DNA from: Marinibaculum pumilum
GTDB lineage: Bacteria; Pseudomonadota; Alphaproteobacteria; Ferrovibrionales; Ferrovibrionaceae
Direction: 5' to 3'
Assembly: GCF_042646425.1 (NCBI RefSeq)
Contig: NZ_JBHRTR010000015.1
Location: 1 to 64,000 of the forward strand
Length of the DNA: 64,000 bases
The translations under genes and the position numbers were made by a program. Shown here in pieces: positions 1 through 10,954 of this stretch (position 1 is its first letter; every line of letters begins with the position of its first letter). The notes beneath the pieces were generated by a model. That model ran no database searches. It was not told the DNA's origin and worked only from the letters and a program-made list of their open reading frames with translations.

Positions 1-590
1 AGATGGGAATGCCCAGACTCGCATGACCTCAATCCCTCGAACCGCCCGGTGCGGACCCGCATGCCGGGTGGTGTGGCAGGGGCGCGATCCGCAAGGATCG
101 CCCCCTATGCCGATTTTGGGGCCGCCGGCCCGGCCGGAGAGGGCGGGCGCAGGGCGGCGGATATCCGCCGATTGCCGCGGCGGGCGCCGTCGGGTGATGG
201 CCGTTCCGGCCGGTCCGCGGGACTGCGGAAAGCGAAGCGGCGGTTGCAGACGGAGATCCGTTATCCGGGGGGAGGGGATGGACAAGCCCCCCCGCTGCGA
301 CGACATTAGGGAGGCAGGGCTGTCGAGGGGTCGCTTTCCCCGATGCGTCATAGGCGCCGCTGTCCTTCGCAGGTGCGGTTCGCGGCTGCACATGCCGGTC
401 CGGTGCGGCCGGCGGCAGCCCGGCGGACGGCATCCGGCGAAGGTGGCAGCCGGCGAAGGTGGCAGCCGGCAGGCGACTGGCGCAGCCGGACGCGGAAGCG
501 GCTTCCGGCCGGCGGCCCGACGGATGCAGATGGTCTGCCAGCCGGCGGCGGCAGGTGAGGGCAGGGACGAGAAGAGCAGCACGGTAGGGA
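1..590. other. Left-edge non-coding stretch upstream of clpS
   Basis: No convincing gene is seen. The open frames on both strands are Arg/Gly/Ala-rich, resemble no family I recognise and overlap one another, as expected from very high G+C DNA without selection. The stretch holds a 16-bp tandem duplication (434-465) and presumably the clpS promoter, but I cannot point to clear -35/-10 elements. A gene reaching in from the left edge cannot be excluded for the first few tens of bases. Confidence 0.5.
434..465. repeat. 16-bp tandem duplication, two copies
   Basis: The unit CCGGCGAAGGTGGCAG occurs twice head to tail (434-449, 450-465), followed by a further CCGGC. It lies about 125 bases before clpS in non-coding DNA. 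It looks like a replication-slippage duplication; no function is evident. Confidence 0.7.
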
Positions 591-917
591 ATGAGCGACG
601 AACGCAAGCCTGGCGACGGTGCGCCGAACACCGGTGTGGTCACACGGACCAAGCCGAAGACGCAGAAGCCACCGATGTACAAGGTCTTGATGTTGAATGA
701 CGATTACACGCCGATGGAGTTCGTGGTCTACGTGCTCGAGCGCTTCTTCCAGAAAAGCAAGGAAGAGGCGACCCGCATCATGCTTCATGTCCACCAGAAA
801 GGCGTCGGCGTCTGCGGCGTCTACACCTACGAAATCGCCGAGACGAAGGTCACCCAGGTGATGGACTTCGCCCGGCAGAACCAGCATCCGCTGCAATGCA
901 CCATGGAAAAGGCGTGA
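591..917 (+). CDS. clps: ATP-dependent Clp protease adaptor ClpS
   Basis: ClpS, 108 residues, the N-recognin that hands proteins with destabilising N-terminal residues to the ClpAP protease in the cytoplasm. The core carries the family signature: MYKVLMLNDDYTPMEFV at about residues 29-45 (the NDD..P pocket that grips the N-terminal residue) and the helix with HQKG.G.CG.YTYEIAETK (about 67-84). The first 25 residues are a flexible Lys/Pro-rich arm, as usual. A GGTAGGGA stretch abuts the ATG, so the ribosome site is close-spaced. The stop is 10 bases before the clpA start, so the two are surely one transcript. A leucyl/arginyl-tRNA-protein transferase gene (bpt) lies in the same window at 57.2 kb, so the organism can both create and read N-degrons. 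Confidence 0.97.
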   Translation: MSDERKPGDGAPNTGVVTRTKPKTQKPPMYKVLMLNDDYTPMEFVVYVLERFFQKSKEEATRIMLHVHQKGVGVCGVYTYEIAETKVTQVMDFARQNQHPLQCTMEKA

Positions 918-927
918 GGGACCCGAG

Positions 928-3288
<2,361 letters not shown>

Positions 3289-3294
3289 AGCCAT

Positions 3295-3364
3295 CCTGCC
3301 GCCCGAACGGGGCGGCAGGCACAACGACGAAGGGGCGGACGAGGGCGCTTGTCCGCCCCTTTTC
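3295..3364 (+). terminator. Terminator of the clpSA operon (two successive hairpins)
   Basis: Two perfect 10-bp stems follow the clpA stop. The first is CCTGCCGCCC/GGGCGGCAGG (3295-3304 with 3310-3319, 5-base loop). The second is AGGGGCGGAC/GTCCGCCCCT (3331-3340 with 3351-3360, 10-base loop), running directly into TTTT. The second has the classical intrinsic form, a GC stem plus a U-run. Confidence 0.85.
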
Positions 3365-3395
3365 CGATTCTGCGGGAGCCAGGGGAGGAACGCCG

Positions 3396-4205
3396 ATGGA
3401 TCCGGTGGCGGAGGAAGTGCTGGGGCTGCTCGGCAGCGGGCGTCAGACGGAGCCGTTCAGCACGCGCGACCCGGCCTTTGACCTGACGCGTGCCTACCGT
3501 GCCGCGGCGGCGCTGCGTCAGGCGAGGATGGCTGCAGGGGAGCGGCCGGTAGGGCGCAAGATCGGCTTCACCAATTGCACCATCTGGGACGAGTACGGCG
3601 TGCACGCACCGATCTGGGGCGATGTGCTCGCCGGCACCCTGCGCGACCTGGCAGACCTGCCGGGCGAGATCCCGACCTTCGACCTGACCGGCCTGGCGGA
3701 GCCCCGCATCGAGCCGGAGATCGCCTTCGGGCTGGCAACACCGCCGGCGCCGGGGGTGGACGATGCCGCCCTGCTGGATTGCATCGACTGGATCGCCCAC
3801 GGGGTGGAGATCGTACAGTCGATCTTTCCCGGCTGGCGCTTCGCCGCCGCCGACACGGTCGCGGCCGGCGGGCTGCATGGCGCGCTGCTGCTGGGGCCGC
3901 GCCATCCCGTGGGGCCGCGCCGCGACGCCTGGCTGCGGGAGCTGCCCGTCTTCGACATCGCGCTGTCCTGCGACGGCGCCGTCGCGGATCGCGGCACCGC
4001 CCGCAACGTGCTGGAAGGGCCGCTCTCCGCCCTGCGCCACCTGGCCGGGCTGCTGGCCGCAGATCCCGGCCAGCCGCCCCTGGCGGCGGGCGAGGTGGTG
4101 ACCACCGGCACTCTGACCCGCGCGCTGCCTGTGGCGCGGGGCCAGACCTGGCGAACGGAACTGTCGGGCATCGACCTGCCGGGGCTGGCACTGCGCTTCC
4201 GCTGA
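3396..4205 (+). CDS. 2-keto-4-pentenoate hydratase / fumarylacetoacetase-fold family enzyme
   Basis: A 269-residue protein of the MhpD/DmpH group: metal-dependent hydratases or decarboxylases of 2-oxo-4-enoates in aromatic meta-cleavage pathways. It shows GRKIGFTN near residue 50, the acidic ligand region EPRIEPEIAFGL (about 107-118), VEIVQSIFPGW (about 139-149) and the C-terminal VVTTGTLTRALPV, all arranged as in this family. The start has a strong ribosome site (GGGGAGGAAC). It stands alone after the clpSA terminator, and no ring-cleavage or aldolase gene is nearby, so the substrate is open. The neighbour on the right is convergent (gap 34 bases). Confidence 0.8.
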   Translation: MDPVAEEVLGLLGSGRQTEPFSTRDPAFDLTRAYRAAAALRQARMAAGERPVGRKIGFTNCTIWDEYGVHAPIWGDVLAGTLRDLADLPGEIPTFDLTGLAEPRIEPEIAFGLATPPAPGVDDAALLDCIDWIAHGVEIVQSIFPGWRFAAADTVAAGGLHGALLLGPRHPVGPRRDAWLRELPVFDIALSCDGAVADRGTARNVLEGPLSALRHLAGLLAADPGQPPLAAGEVVTTGTLTRALPVARGQTWRTELSGIDLPGLALRFR

Positions 4206-4239
4206 CCGCCAGACCGAGAAAGGAGGGCCGGGGGCGGTT

Positions 4240-5055
4240 TCAGGCCGCTTCGGCCATGCCTGGCAGGAAGCCGGCGATGGCGGTCAGCAGGCGCGGATCC
4301 TCCAGGATCGACATATGGCCGCTGCCGGGCAGCGGCAGCAATGCGGCCTGCGGCCATGCCGCGGCGAGGGCGGCGCTGTCGGCAAAGGGCACCACCGGGT
4401 CCGCCGGGTCGTGCAGCAGCAGTGCCGGATGGCGCAGCCCGGCCCGGACCGCATGCAGTTCCATGATGTCGGTGTGCGGCCCGGTGATCCGCTGAAGCAG
4501 CTCCGGGAAGCGTGCCGCCTCTGCCTCCGACAGGCCGACCGCGCCGACGAAGCGCTCCGCTGCCCGCAGCAGGGAGACCGGCCCGGCGACATGGATGCTG
4601 CGCGCGACCGTGAAGCCGCCGGCGAAGGCATGGATGCCGCCGGCCGAACCGACGGAATGGCCGATGAAGCTATCGACCGACTGGGGAGCCAGGTCCGGCA
4701 GGCCGGCCGCCAGTGCGCTGCCGATCGCCGCCACGGCCCGGCCGAAGGCGACGGGGTCGGCCCGCCGGCCCGCCGAGGCGCCATGTGCCGGCATGTCCGC
4801 GGCGATCACCTGGTAGCCGGCCGCCGTCAATGCCGGCACCAGGGCGTGGAACTGTGCCGCGGCCCCCTCCCAGCCATGCACCAGCAGGATGCGGGGACCC
4901 TGTCCCCAGGCCCAGAGCGCCAGCGCCTGGCCCTCATGCGCGAGGGTGTGGCGCTGCGCGGTTGCCATCAGGCCGGCCGCGGCGGGCAGGTCCGGCAGGC
5001 GCCGCGGCGTGGTGAACCAGGCGAAGGCGGTCTCCGCATCGATCGTCTTGCTCAT
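4240..5055 (-). CDS. Alpha/beta hydrolase
   Basis: A 271-residue cytosolic alpha/beta-hydrolase (esterase/lipase superfamily). A nucleophile elbow GHSVG (Ser about 130), an Asp in HDPADPVVP and a His in GSGHMS near the C-terminus form the expected triad. An oxyanion-side HGWEG motif lies near residue 65. I chose ATG 5055 (MSKTIDAET) because AGGGAG lies just upstream; a longer in-frame start at 5127 would overlap the exporter gene. It follows the MFS gene by 26 bases on the same strand, so the two probably form an operon facing away from the TetR gene. The substrate cannot be read from sequence. Confidence 0.85.
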   Translation of the reverse strand: MSKTIDAETAFAWFTTPRRLPDLPAAAGLMATAQRHTLAHEGQALALWAWGQGPRILLVHGWEGAAAQFHALVPALTAAGYQVIAADMPAHGASAGRRADPVAFGRAVAAIGSALAAGLPDLAPQSVDSFIGHSVGSAGGIHAFAGGFTVARSIHVAGPVSLLRAAERFVGAVGLSEAEAARFPELLQRITGPHTDIMELHAVRAGLRHPALLLHDPADPVVPFADSAALAAAWPQAALLPLPGSGHMSILEDPRLLTAIAGFLPGMAEAA

Positions 5056-5081
5056 CGTCGCACTCCCTGTCGTCGGTTGGT

Positions 5082-6332
5082 TCAGCTGCCGGCCGCGACC
5101 GGCGCCGGCGCCGCCAGGGCCCGGCACAGCAGCAGGGCGGCAAGGCCGGCGAGCGCCAGGATCCCCATCGTCAGCGGCAGGGTCAGGGGAAAGGCACCGG
5201 GCAGGGCGGTCAGCAGCAGGGTGCCCAGGGTGCCGCCCGCCATCTGCAGGAAGCCAAGCATGGCCGACGCGGCGCCGGCGACCTGCGGGAAGGGCTGCAG
5301 GGCGGTGGCGGTGCCGACCGGGTTCACGATGCCGAGCCCGGCGAGGAACAGGATCTGCGGCGCCAGGAAGCCTGCCAGGGTGATTTCGCCGGCCTGGAAC
5401 AACAGGGCCATCGCGGCGGCGCCGGCTGCCATCATCGCCATGCCGAGCGACAGGGTGCCGGTGGCGCCCAGGCGCCGGGCGATCCGCGGTCCCGCTGCGC
5501 CGCCGGCGAAAACGGCGAACACCGTGCCGGCCGTCAGCAGGCCGAAACCCAGCGGCGTGAAGCCCAGCACATCGATGATCAGCTGCGGCGAGGCGGAGAA
5601 ATAGGCGAACAAGGCAGCCAGCGCGAAGCCGGTGGCCAGCGCCGGCCCGAGGAACAGCGGATTGGCCAGCAGCGACATATAGGTGCGTCCGACCCGGCCG
5701 ACCGCAATGCTGGCGGTTGGGGTGCGGTTGGTCTCGCCGATCCAGCGCAGGGTCAGCAGCAGGCAGACGGTGCCGAAGGCGGCGACGAACCAGAAATTGC
5801 CGCGCCAGCCCCAGACCGTCTCGATCAGCCCGCCCACCAGGGGCGAAAAGCCGGGCGCGCTGGCCATCAGGGTGGCGATCACCGCCATCGCCCGGGTCAG
5901 TGCCGCGCCCTCGAACAGGTCACGTGCGACGGCCCGCACCAGCACCACGCCCGTACAGGCACCGATCGCCTGCAGCACCCGCCACAGCAGCAGCATCTCG
6001 ACGCTTGCCGCCAGCGCGCAGGCGATGCTTGTCGCGACATAGAGCGCCAGCCCGGCGAGCAGCACCGGCCGCCGCCCGTAGCGGTCGGAGAGCGGCCCGA
6101 CGACAAGCTGGCTGATGGCCAGCCCGGCCAGGAAGACGGTCAGGGTGAGCCGGATGTCGGCGGCACCGACCTGCAGGTCCGCGGCCAGTCCGGGAAGCGA
6201 GGGCAGATAGAGGTTGGTCGCCAGCAGGCCCAGGGTCGACAGAGCGGTGAGCAGCGCCAGCAGGCGGCTGCGCCGGGTGCGGATGTTGGGCAGGAGCAGG
6301 CCTGCAGCGGATCCCATGCGGCTTTCGGACAT
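5082..6332 (-). CDS. Bcr/CflA-type MFS multidrug exporter
   Basis: A 416-residue, 12-helix major-facilitator protein of the Bcr/CflA drug-resistance subfamily in the inner membrane. The N-terminal half has TNLYLPSLPGLA in helix 1, PLSDRYGRRPVLL between helices 2 and 3, and the motif-C-like SAPGFSPLVGG in helix 5, all typical of proton-drug antiporters. ATG 6332 (MSESRMG) has GGGAGA upstream. It is divergent from a TetR gene with a long dyad between them, so export is probably repressed by that TetR and induced by its ligand. The hydrolase downstream may act on the same compound. The substrate is unknown. Confidence 0.88.
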   Translation of the reverse strand: MSESRMGSAAGLLLPNIRTRRSRLLALLTALSTLGLLATNLYLPSLPGLAADLQVGAADIRLTLTVFLAGLAISQLVVGPLSDRYGRRPVLLAGLALYVATSIACALAASVEMLLLWRVLQAIGACTGVVLVRAVARDLFEGAALTRAMAVIATLMASAPGFSPLVGGLIETVWGWRGNFWFVAAFGTVCLLLTLRWIGETNRTPTASIAVGRVGRTYMSLLANPLFLGPALATGFALAALFAYFSASPQLIIDVLGFTPLGFGLLTAGTVFAVFAGGAAGPRIARRLGATGTLSLGMAMMAAGAAAMALLFQAGEITLAGFLAPQILFLAGLGIVNPVGTATALQPFPQVAGAASAMLGFLQMAGGTLGTLLLTALPGAFPLTLPLTMGILALAGLAALLLCRALAAPAPVAAGS

Positions 6333-6359
6333 CGCTCGATCTCTCCCGGGTGCCGGTTG

Positions 6360-6405
6360 TTTGGATGATGTTCGACATCTATATAGATTATGGGTATCAT
6401 CCAAA
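6360..6405. promoter_or_regulatory. Nested dyad: probable operator between the MFS exporter and tetR
   Basis: TTTGGATGAT (6360-6369) is exactly mirrored by ATCATCCAAA (6396-6405). Centred on the same axis is the perfect 12-bp palindrome ATCTATATAGAT (6377-6388). The seven bases between the inner and outer elements on each side are not symmetric. The element is AT-rich in a GC-rich background and lies in the only divergent space available to both genes (27 bases from the MFS start, 60 from tetR). This is the expected place and shape for a TetR operator controlling both promoters. Confidence 0.75.
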
Positions 6406-6465
6406 TCAAGGGTGGCGCCGAACTTTTCCGAACCGGCGGCCGCCATTCCCGAAGGTGGAGGACGG

Positions 6466-7065
6466 ATGCGGCAGTCGAAGGAAGAGGCGGCGCGGACCCG
6501 TGCGCGGATCGTGAAGACCGCGTCGCGCGCCTATCGGCGGCGGGGACTGGACGGTGTCGGCCTGGCGGAGGTTATGGCGGAGGCCGGGCTGACCCATGGC
6601 GGCTTCTACAAGCATTTCCCGTCGAAGGACGCCCTGGCGGCGGAGGCGGTGGCCTTTGCGCTGGAGGAGACCCGCGGCACCCTGCAGGCGGCGATCGCCG
6701 CGGCGCCGCCCGGCGGCGGCCTGACCGCGCTGGTGGAGACCTACCTGACCCCGGCCCATCGCGACCGGCCGGAGCGCGGCTGTGCGCTGGCCGCGCTGGG
6801 CACCGCGGCGGCGCATGGCGCGCCTGCGGTCAGGGCGGAACTGGCGAAGGGCTATCGCCGGCTGGCGGACCTGGCGGCGGTGCAGATGGCCGGCGGCGAT
6901 GCAGAGGCGAGACAGGCGCGGGGACGGGCCCTGGCCTCTGCCATGGTGGGCGCGTTGATGCTGGCGCGGGCGGAGCCGGATCCGGCACGGGCCGATGCGG
7001 TGCTGGCGGAGAACCGCGCCGCCCTGATCGCGGCGTTCGGCGGCGGGACGCCCGCCATCGACTGA
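6466..7065 (+). CDS. TetR/AcrR family transcriptional regulator
   Basis: A 199-residue repressor. The N-terminal helix-turn-helix is well conserved: GLAEVMAEAGLTHGGFYKHF at about residues 28-47, with the FYKHFPSKDAL run that closes the TetR HTH. The C-terminal part is an Ala-rich helical ligand domain including ERGCALAALGT, common in the YxaF/LmrA-like subgroup. ATG 6466 has GGTGGAGG upstream. Divergent transcription from the MFS/hydrolase operon and the shared dyad indicate local repression of both units. The gene ends 5 bases from the convergent copD end, with no terminator visible between them. Confidence 0.9.
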   Translation: MRQSKEEAARTRARIVKTASRAYRRRGLDGVGLAEVMAEAGLTHGGFYKHFPSKDALAAEAVAFALEETRGTLQAAIAAAPPGGGLTALVETYLTPAHRDRPERGCALAALGTAAAHGAPAVRAELAKGYRRLADLAAVQMAGGDAEARQARGRALASAMVGALMLARAEPDPARADAVLAENRAALIAAFGGGTPAID

Positions 7066-7069
7066 CCGG

Positions 7070-7960
7070 TCAATGGCCGAGGGTCGCCGGCGCGGCCTCC
7101 AGGGTCACGAGCGCTGCGGTCGCCAGGAGGATCAGGGCGACGAGCCCGATCTCCGCCAGGATCGAGAGGCGCAGGCGCCGGGCGGCGCCGGGAGCCTCCG
7201 CGCGCAGCGCCGGCACATGGCGCCAGCGATTGCCGGCAGCCAGGCCAAGCAGGGCCGCCACCAGTGCGAGCTTGGCCAGAAGGATGCGGCCATAGCCGGT
7301 GGCGAACAGCGCCTGCACGCTGCCGACAAGCTCGATTGCCATGGCGAGGCCCGCCATCAGCAGCAGTCCCACCGCCATCGTGGCGACCTGTCCGAAACGC
7401 TGCATCACGGCCGCGGCGTTGCGCGGCGGCAGGCTGCCGGCCAGCCGAAAGAGAGGCCAGAGCGCACCGATCCAGAACGCGGCGGCGGCGAGATGCAGGC
7501 CCAGCAGCGGCGCCAGGAGCGACATGCCCGGCGTCGTCGCGTGCCCGCTGACCGTGAACGACAGGATGATCGCCGCCAGGCCGCAGACCGCGGCGAGTCC
7601 GGCGGTTGGCCGCCATCGCGGCCGGCGCAGGAGCGCGGGTGCGCAGGTCAGGCCCAGGCCCAGGATCCGCAGTCCCGCGCTCTCCCCCACCGGCCCGGCC
7701 AGGACGAACCGCCACATCGCCCATTCGCCCAGGGTGGCGGGATCGCCACCGCCCAGGAACAGGACCCGCGCGGCAAGGGCCAGCAGCACCAGCGCCAGGC
7801 CGGCCGCTGCGAGCCGCGGGCCGTCGGCGACCTCCAGCGACCATTCCCGCCGCGGCAGGCCGTGCATGGCCAGGCGGAAGAGGACCGTTCCCGCCGCGGC
7901 CAGGCAGGTGCCGTAGACCCCGGCGGTGAGCAGGATCAGGATCCATGTCCAGATATCCAA
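7070..7960 (-). CDS. copD: Copper resistance protein CopD (membrane)
   Basis: A 296-residue polytopic inner-membrane protein with about eight hydrophobic segments, matching the CopD/PcoD family that works with CopC in moving copper across the inner membrane. Recognisable are the SGHATTP segment (about 137-143) and HLAAAAFWIGAL (about 155-166), which hold the conserved membrane histidines. It is the last gene of the leftward copper operon, 38 bases after copC. Length is normal for the family. Assignment rests on these motifs plus the operon. Confidence 0.9.
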   Translation of the reverse strand: MDIWTWILILLTAGVYGTCLAAAGTVLFRLAMHGLPRREWSLEVADGPRLAAAGLALVLLALAARVLFLGGGDPATLGEWAMWRFVLAGPVGESAGLRILGLGLTCAPALLRRPRWRPTAGLAAVCGLAAIILSFTVSGHATTPGMSLLAPLLGLHLAAAAFWIGALWPLFRLAGSLPPRNAAAVMQRFGQVATMAVGLLLMAGLAMAIELVGSVQALFATGYGRILLAKLALVAALLGLAAGNRWRHVPALRAEAPGAARRLRLSILAEIGLVALILLATAALVTLEAAPATLGH

Positions 7961-7998
7961 TGCGGTCCCCCCTGCTGCGGCCCTGCGGTGCCCTGGGG

Positions 7999-8385
7999 CT
8001 ACTTCACCGTAAAGCCGATGCTGCCGGACATGGGATGTCCGTCAGCCGACTGCGCCCGCCATTGCAGCCGGTAGTCGCCGGGCGGCAGGGCGTCGAAGGT
8101 GACTTCGGACTGCGCTGCCGGGCGCATCGCGCTTTCCCGGTGCGTCTCGACCTCCCGGCCGGCAGCGCCTGCGAGGCTGACATCCGTCACCAGGACGGTC
8201 TCCGAAAAGCTGAGGCGCGCCGATGTCGGCGCGGCAGAAAGCTTTGCGCCATCCGCCGGGTCGGAGGATGTCAGCCGGGCATGGGCAAATGCCGGCGCGG
8301 TGGCAAAGAGGCCGATTGCTGCTGCAAGCATCGTCGCAAGGAGCGGCCGCGACCGGCGCCGCATTGCGTGTACGCGTTTGGTCAT
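7999..8385 (-). CDS. copC: Periplasmic copper-binding protein CopC
   Basis: A 128-residue secreted beta-barrel protein. After a signal peptide ending at AFA (about residue 34) the mature protein begins HARLTSSDPADG, so His1 is the N-terminal Cu(II) ligand. A second conserved motif is SADGHPMSGSIGF near the C-terminus, with the usual His. The Met-rich Cu(I) loop of Pseudomonas CopC is not evident, so this is probably the Cu(II)-only type. It sits between copB and copD on one transcript. Confidence 0.93.
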   Translation of the reverse strand: MTKRVHAMRRRSRPLLATMLAAAIGLFATAPAFAHARLTSSDPADGAKLSAAPTSARLSFSETVLVTDVSLAGAAGREVETHRESAMRPAAQSEVTFDALPPGDYRLQWRAQSADGHPMSGSIGFTVK

Positions 8386-8399
8386 GATTGTCCCTTTTC

Positions 8400-9107
8400 C
8401 TAGAACCAGAAGCGGATGCCGACCAGGGCATAGGCCGAGCCTGGATCCTCGCCTTCTGCCTCGGCCAGTTCCGACGTGCGGCCGAGCTTGCGTTCCCAGC
8501 CGATGCCCAGATAGGGCGCCACTTCGCGGCTGAGGTGGTAGCGCAGCCGAAGCCCGGTCTCCAGCTGGGTCAGGCCACTGCCCAGATGCAATGCAGGTAC
8601 GTCCTGGACGGCCGCATCCAGCTCCAGCTTGGGTTGCAGCACCAGGTCCAGGGTGATCGGCAGGTCGTATTCCAGCTCCAGCCGGGCGGAGAGGTCGCCC
8701 CGATCGCTGGCAAAGCCCGCCAGGTCGATCTCCAGCCCATAGGGCAGTTCGCCGGCCAGGCCGAGGACGGCGAGGCTGCGGCCCGGCTCCGGCCGGAAGT
8801 CCTGGCGAAGCCCGGCCTGGATATCCAGGAACGGCGTCAGCAGCCGCGAATAGAGGAGCTGCACCTCCGCCTTCTCGAAGGCGCCGTCGCTGCCGCGCTC
8901 GCCCTCGGTCTTGACGAGCGCCTTGTCGAAGTCGCCGCCGTACCAGGCAAAGGCTTCCCAGGCGACGGCATTGCCGCCGCCCTGTCGGAATTCCAGCTGC
9001 TCGACCTGCAGGTGGAACAGGGGCGGCAGTCCTTCCGCGGCCTGTGCCATACCGGCCGCACCGGCCTGGACGGCCGCGAGGACCGCGATCGCGGCAAGAT
9101 ATCTCAT
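8400..9107 (-). CDS. copB: Outer-membrane copper resistance protein CopB
   Basis: A 235-residue CopB/PcoB family protein: a signal peptide (MRYLAAIAVLAAVQ) followed by an outer-membrane beta-barrel with alternating segments and a C-terminal aromatic residue (GIRFWF). The conserved VEQLEFRQG, YGGDFDKALVKTEGE and GWERKLG segments are present. Its start overlaps the copA stop as ATGA, and GGGAGCG precedes the ATG, so it is translationally coupled. It lacks the long Met/His-rich N-terminal domain of plasmid CopB proteins; here that feature sits in CopA and in the small protein at the head of the operon. Confidence 0.93.
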   Translation of the reverse strand: MRYLAAIAVLAAVQAGAAGMAQAAEGLPPLFHLQVEQLEFRQGGGNAVAWEAFAWYGGDFDKALVKTEGERGSDGAFEKAEVQLLYSRLLTPFLDIQAGLRQDFRPEPGRSLAVLGLAGELPYGLEIDLAGFASDRGDLSARLELEYDLPITLDLVLQPKLELDAAVQDVPALHLGSGLTQLETGLRLRYHLSREVAPYLGIGWERKLGRTSELAEAEGEDPGSAYALVGIRFWF

Positions 9108-10849
9108 CCGCGGCGCTCCCCCTGCAGGGCCGCTGCCCTGCGTTCCACGATGAAGCGGGTCATCATGCCCGACGCCATGTGGTAGAGCAGGTGGCAGTGC
9201 AGCGGCCATTCGCCCGGCTCGTCGGCGGTGAGCAGCGCGGAGGCGCTGCGCCCAGGTGGCACGATGATCACGTGCTTCAGCGGCCGGTCCGCATCGCGGC
9301 CGTTCTCCAGCTCCATGAACATGCCGTGCAGGTGCATGGGATGCGCCATCATCGTCTCGTTGACGAAGCGCAGCCGCACGCGCTCGCCATAGGCGACACG
9401 CACCGGCATGCCATGGTCGAACTTCTCGCCGTTCAGGGTCCAGATGTAGCGGTCCATCATGCCGGTAAGGCGAAGCGTGATCTCCTGCTTCGGTTTGGGC
9501 GCGGCCGGCCGCGGTGCCAGGGCGGCGAGGTCGGCATAGTCCAGGATGCGGCTGCCCGGCGGCGCGCCCCTGTGGTCCCAGCCGACCGGTTCGGCGTCAC
9601 CGGCACTGGCCGCGGCGGGACCGTGGCCCATCGCCGCATGATCCATCTTCGAATGGTCCATCTTCGAATGATCCACCGCCGGCGGCGTGGTCTTCGTGCC
9701 ATGGTCCATCCCGGCATGGTTCATCGCGCCGTGATCCATCCCGCCATGGCCCATGGCACCGTGGCCCATGTCGCTCATCGACAGCAGGGCTCGTGGCCGC
9801 GGCGGTGGCACGGCGGCCGACAGGCCGGGTGCGACGGCCAGTGTGGCGCGGGCCTGCCCGGACCGGTCCAGCGGTTCCGCCAGCAGGGTATAGGCCTCCC
9901 GCTCGCCGGGCCGGACGATGACGTCGTAGGTCTCGCCGACGCCGAAGCGGAACTCGTCCACCTCGACCGGCCGCACGTTCTGGCCGTCCGCTGCGACCAC
10001 CGTCATCGGCAGTCCCGGGATCCGCACGTCGAAGAAGCTCATCGCCGAGGCGTTGATGAGGCGCAGCCGGACCCGCTCGCCCGGTGCGAACAGGCCGGTC
10101 CAGTTGTCGGCCGGTCCGTGGCCGTTCACCAGGAAGGTATAGCCGGTGACGTCGGCCAGGTCGGTCGGGTCCATCTGCATCTGGCCCCAGTCGAGCCGGT
10201 CCGACAGGGCCGCGCCGAAGCCCTTGCGGTCGGCCTCCTCCAGAAAGCCCAGCAGGGTGCGCTTGCCCCTGTTGTAGTAGCCGGGTTCCTTCTTGAGGTT
10301 GGCGAGCACCGTCATCGGGTCCTCCGCCGTGTGGTCGGACAGCAGGACCACATGGTCGCGGTCCGCCAGGACCGGGTCGGCGCCGCGGGGCGCGATCACG
10401 ATCGCCCCGTACATGCCGCTCTGCTCCTGCATGGCGGAATGCGAATGGTACCAGTAGGTGCCGGCCTGCCGCAGACGGAAGCGATAGGTCCAGGTCTCGC
10501 CCGGGGGGATCGCGACGAAGCCGTTGAAGCCCGGCGCGCCGTCCATCAGCGGCTCGATCAGCAGGCCATGCCAGTGGATCGAGGTCGGTTCGGCCAGGCG
10601 GTTGGTGGCGTGGACGACGATCTCCTCGCCCTCGCGCCAGTGCAGGGTGGGGGCGGGCAGGCTGCCGCCGATCAGGGTCGCGCGGCTGGCGCGGCCGTCG
10701 ATGGTGACGCGGCTTTCGGTGATGGCGAGATCGAGGGTCGTGGCGGCGGCGAACGTGCGGCGTCCCGGCATGATCGAGACGATGCCGGCGGCACCGGCAA
10801 GGGAAAGGAACTGCCGCCGGTCGGGCCGGCAGGCTGGAAAGGAGGGCAT
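9104..10849 (-). CDS. copA: Copper resistance multicopper oxidase CopA
   Basis: A 581-residue periplasmic multicopper oxidase that oxidises Cu(I). The N-terminus has a twin-arginine signal (DRRQFLSLAG, residues 10-19). Copper-ligand motifs are present in order: HWHGLL, HSHSAMQEQ, HPMHLHGMF and HCHLLYHMASGMM at the C-terminus. Between domains 2 and 3 (about residues 355-410) there is a linker of repeating M.HG and M.HA/M.HS units, typical of copper-scavenging CopA/PcoA. ATG 10849 was chosen for its GGAGGG-type context and because it puts the Tat motif near the N-terminus. It is the second gene of the copper operon. Confidence 0.96.
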   Translation of the reverse strand: MPSFPACRPDRRQFLSLAGAAGIVSIMPGRRTFAAATTLDLAITESRVTIDGRASRATLIGGSLPAPTLHWREGEEIVVHATNRLAEPTSIHWHGLLIEPLMDGAPGFNGFVAIPPGETWTYRFRLRQAGTYWYHSHSAMQEQSGMYGAIVIAPRGADPVLADRDHVVLLSDHTAEDPMTVLANLKKEPGYYNRGKRTLLGFLEEADRKGFGAALSDRLDWGQMQMDPTDLADVTGYTFLVNGHGPADNWTGLFAPGERVRLRLINASAMSFFDVRIPGLPMTVVAADGQNVRPVEVDEFRFGVGETYDVIVRPGEREAYTLLAEPLDRSGQARATLAVAPGLSAAVPPPRPRALLSMSDMGHGAMGHGGMDHGAMNHAGMDHGTKTTPPAVDHSKMDHSKMDHAAMGHGPAAASAGDAEPVGWDHRGAPPGSRILDYADLAALAPRPAAPKPKQEITLRLTGMMDRYIWTLNGEKFDHGMPVRVAYGERVRLRFVNETMMAHPMHLHGMFMELENGRDADRPLKHVIIVPPGRSASALLTADEPGEWPLHCHLLYHMASGMMTRFIVERRAAALQGERRG

Positions 10850-10954
10850 GGATCGACTCCCGGGTCGAGAGGCCCGGCAACGCCGGGCGGAAGGACTCAC
10901 CTGCGACCGGTTCTTGCCGCGCGGGGGCGGCATGACCGGCCGATGGATCGGGAG

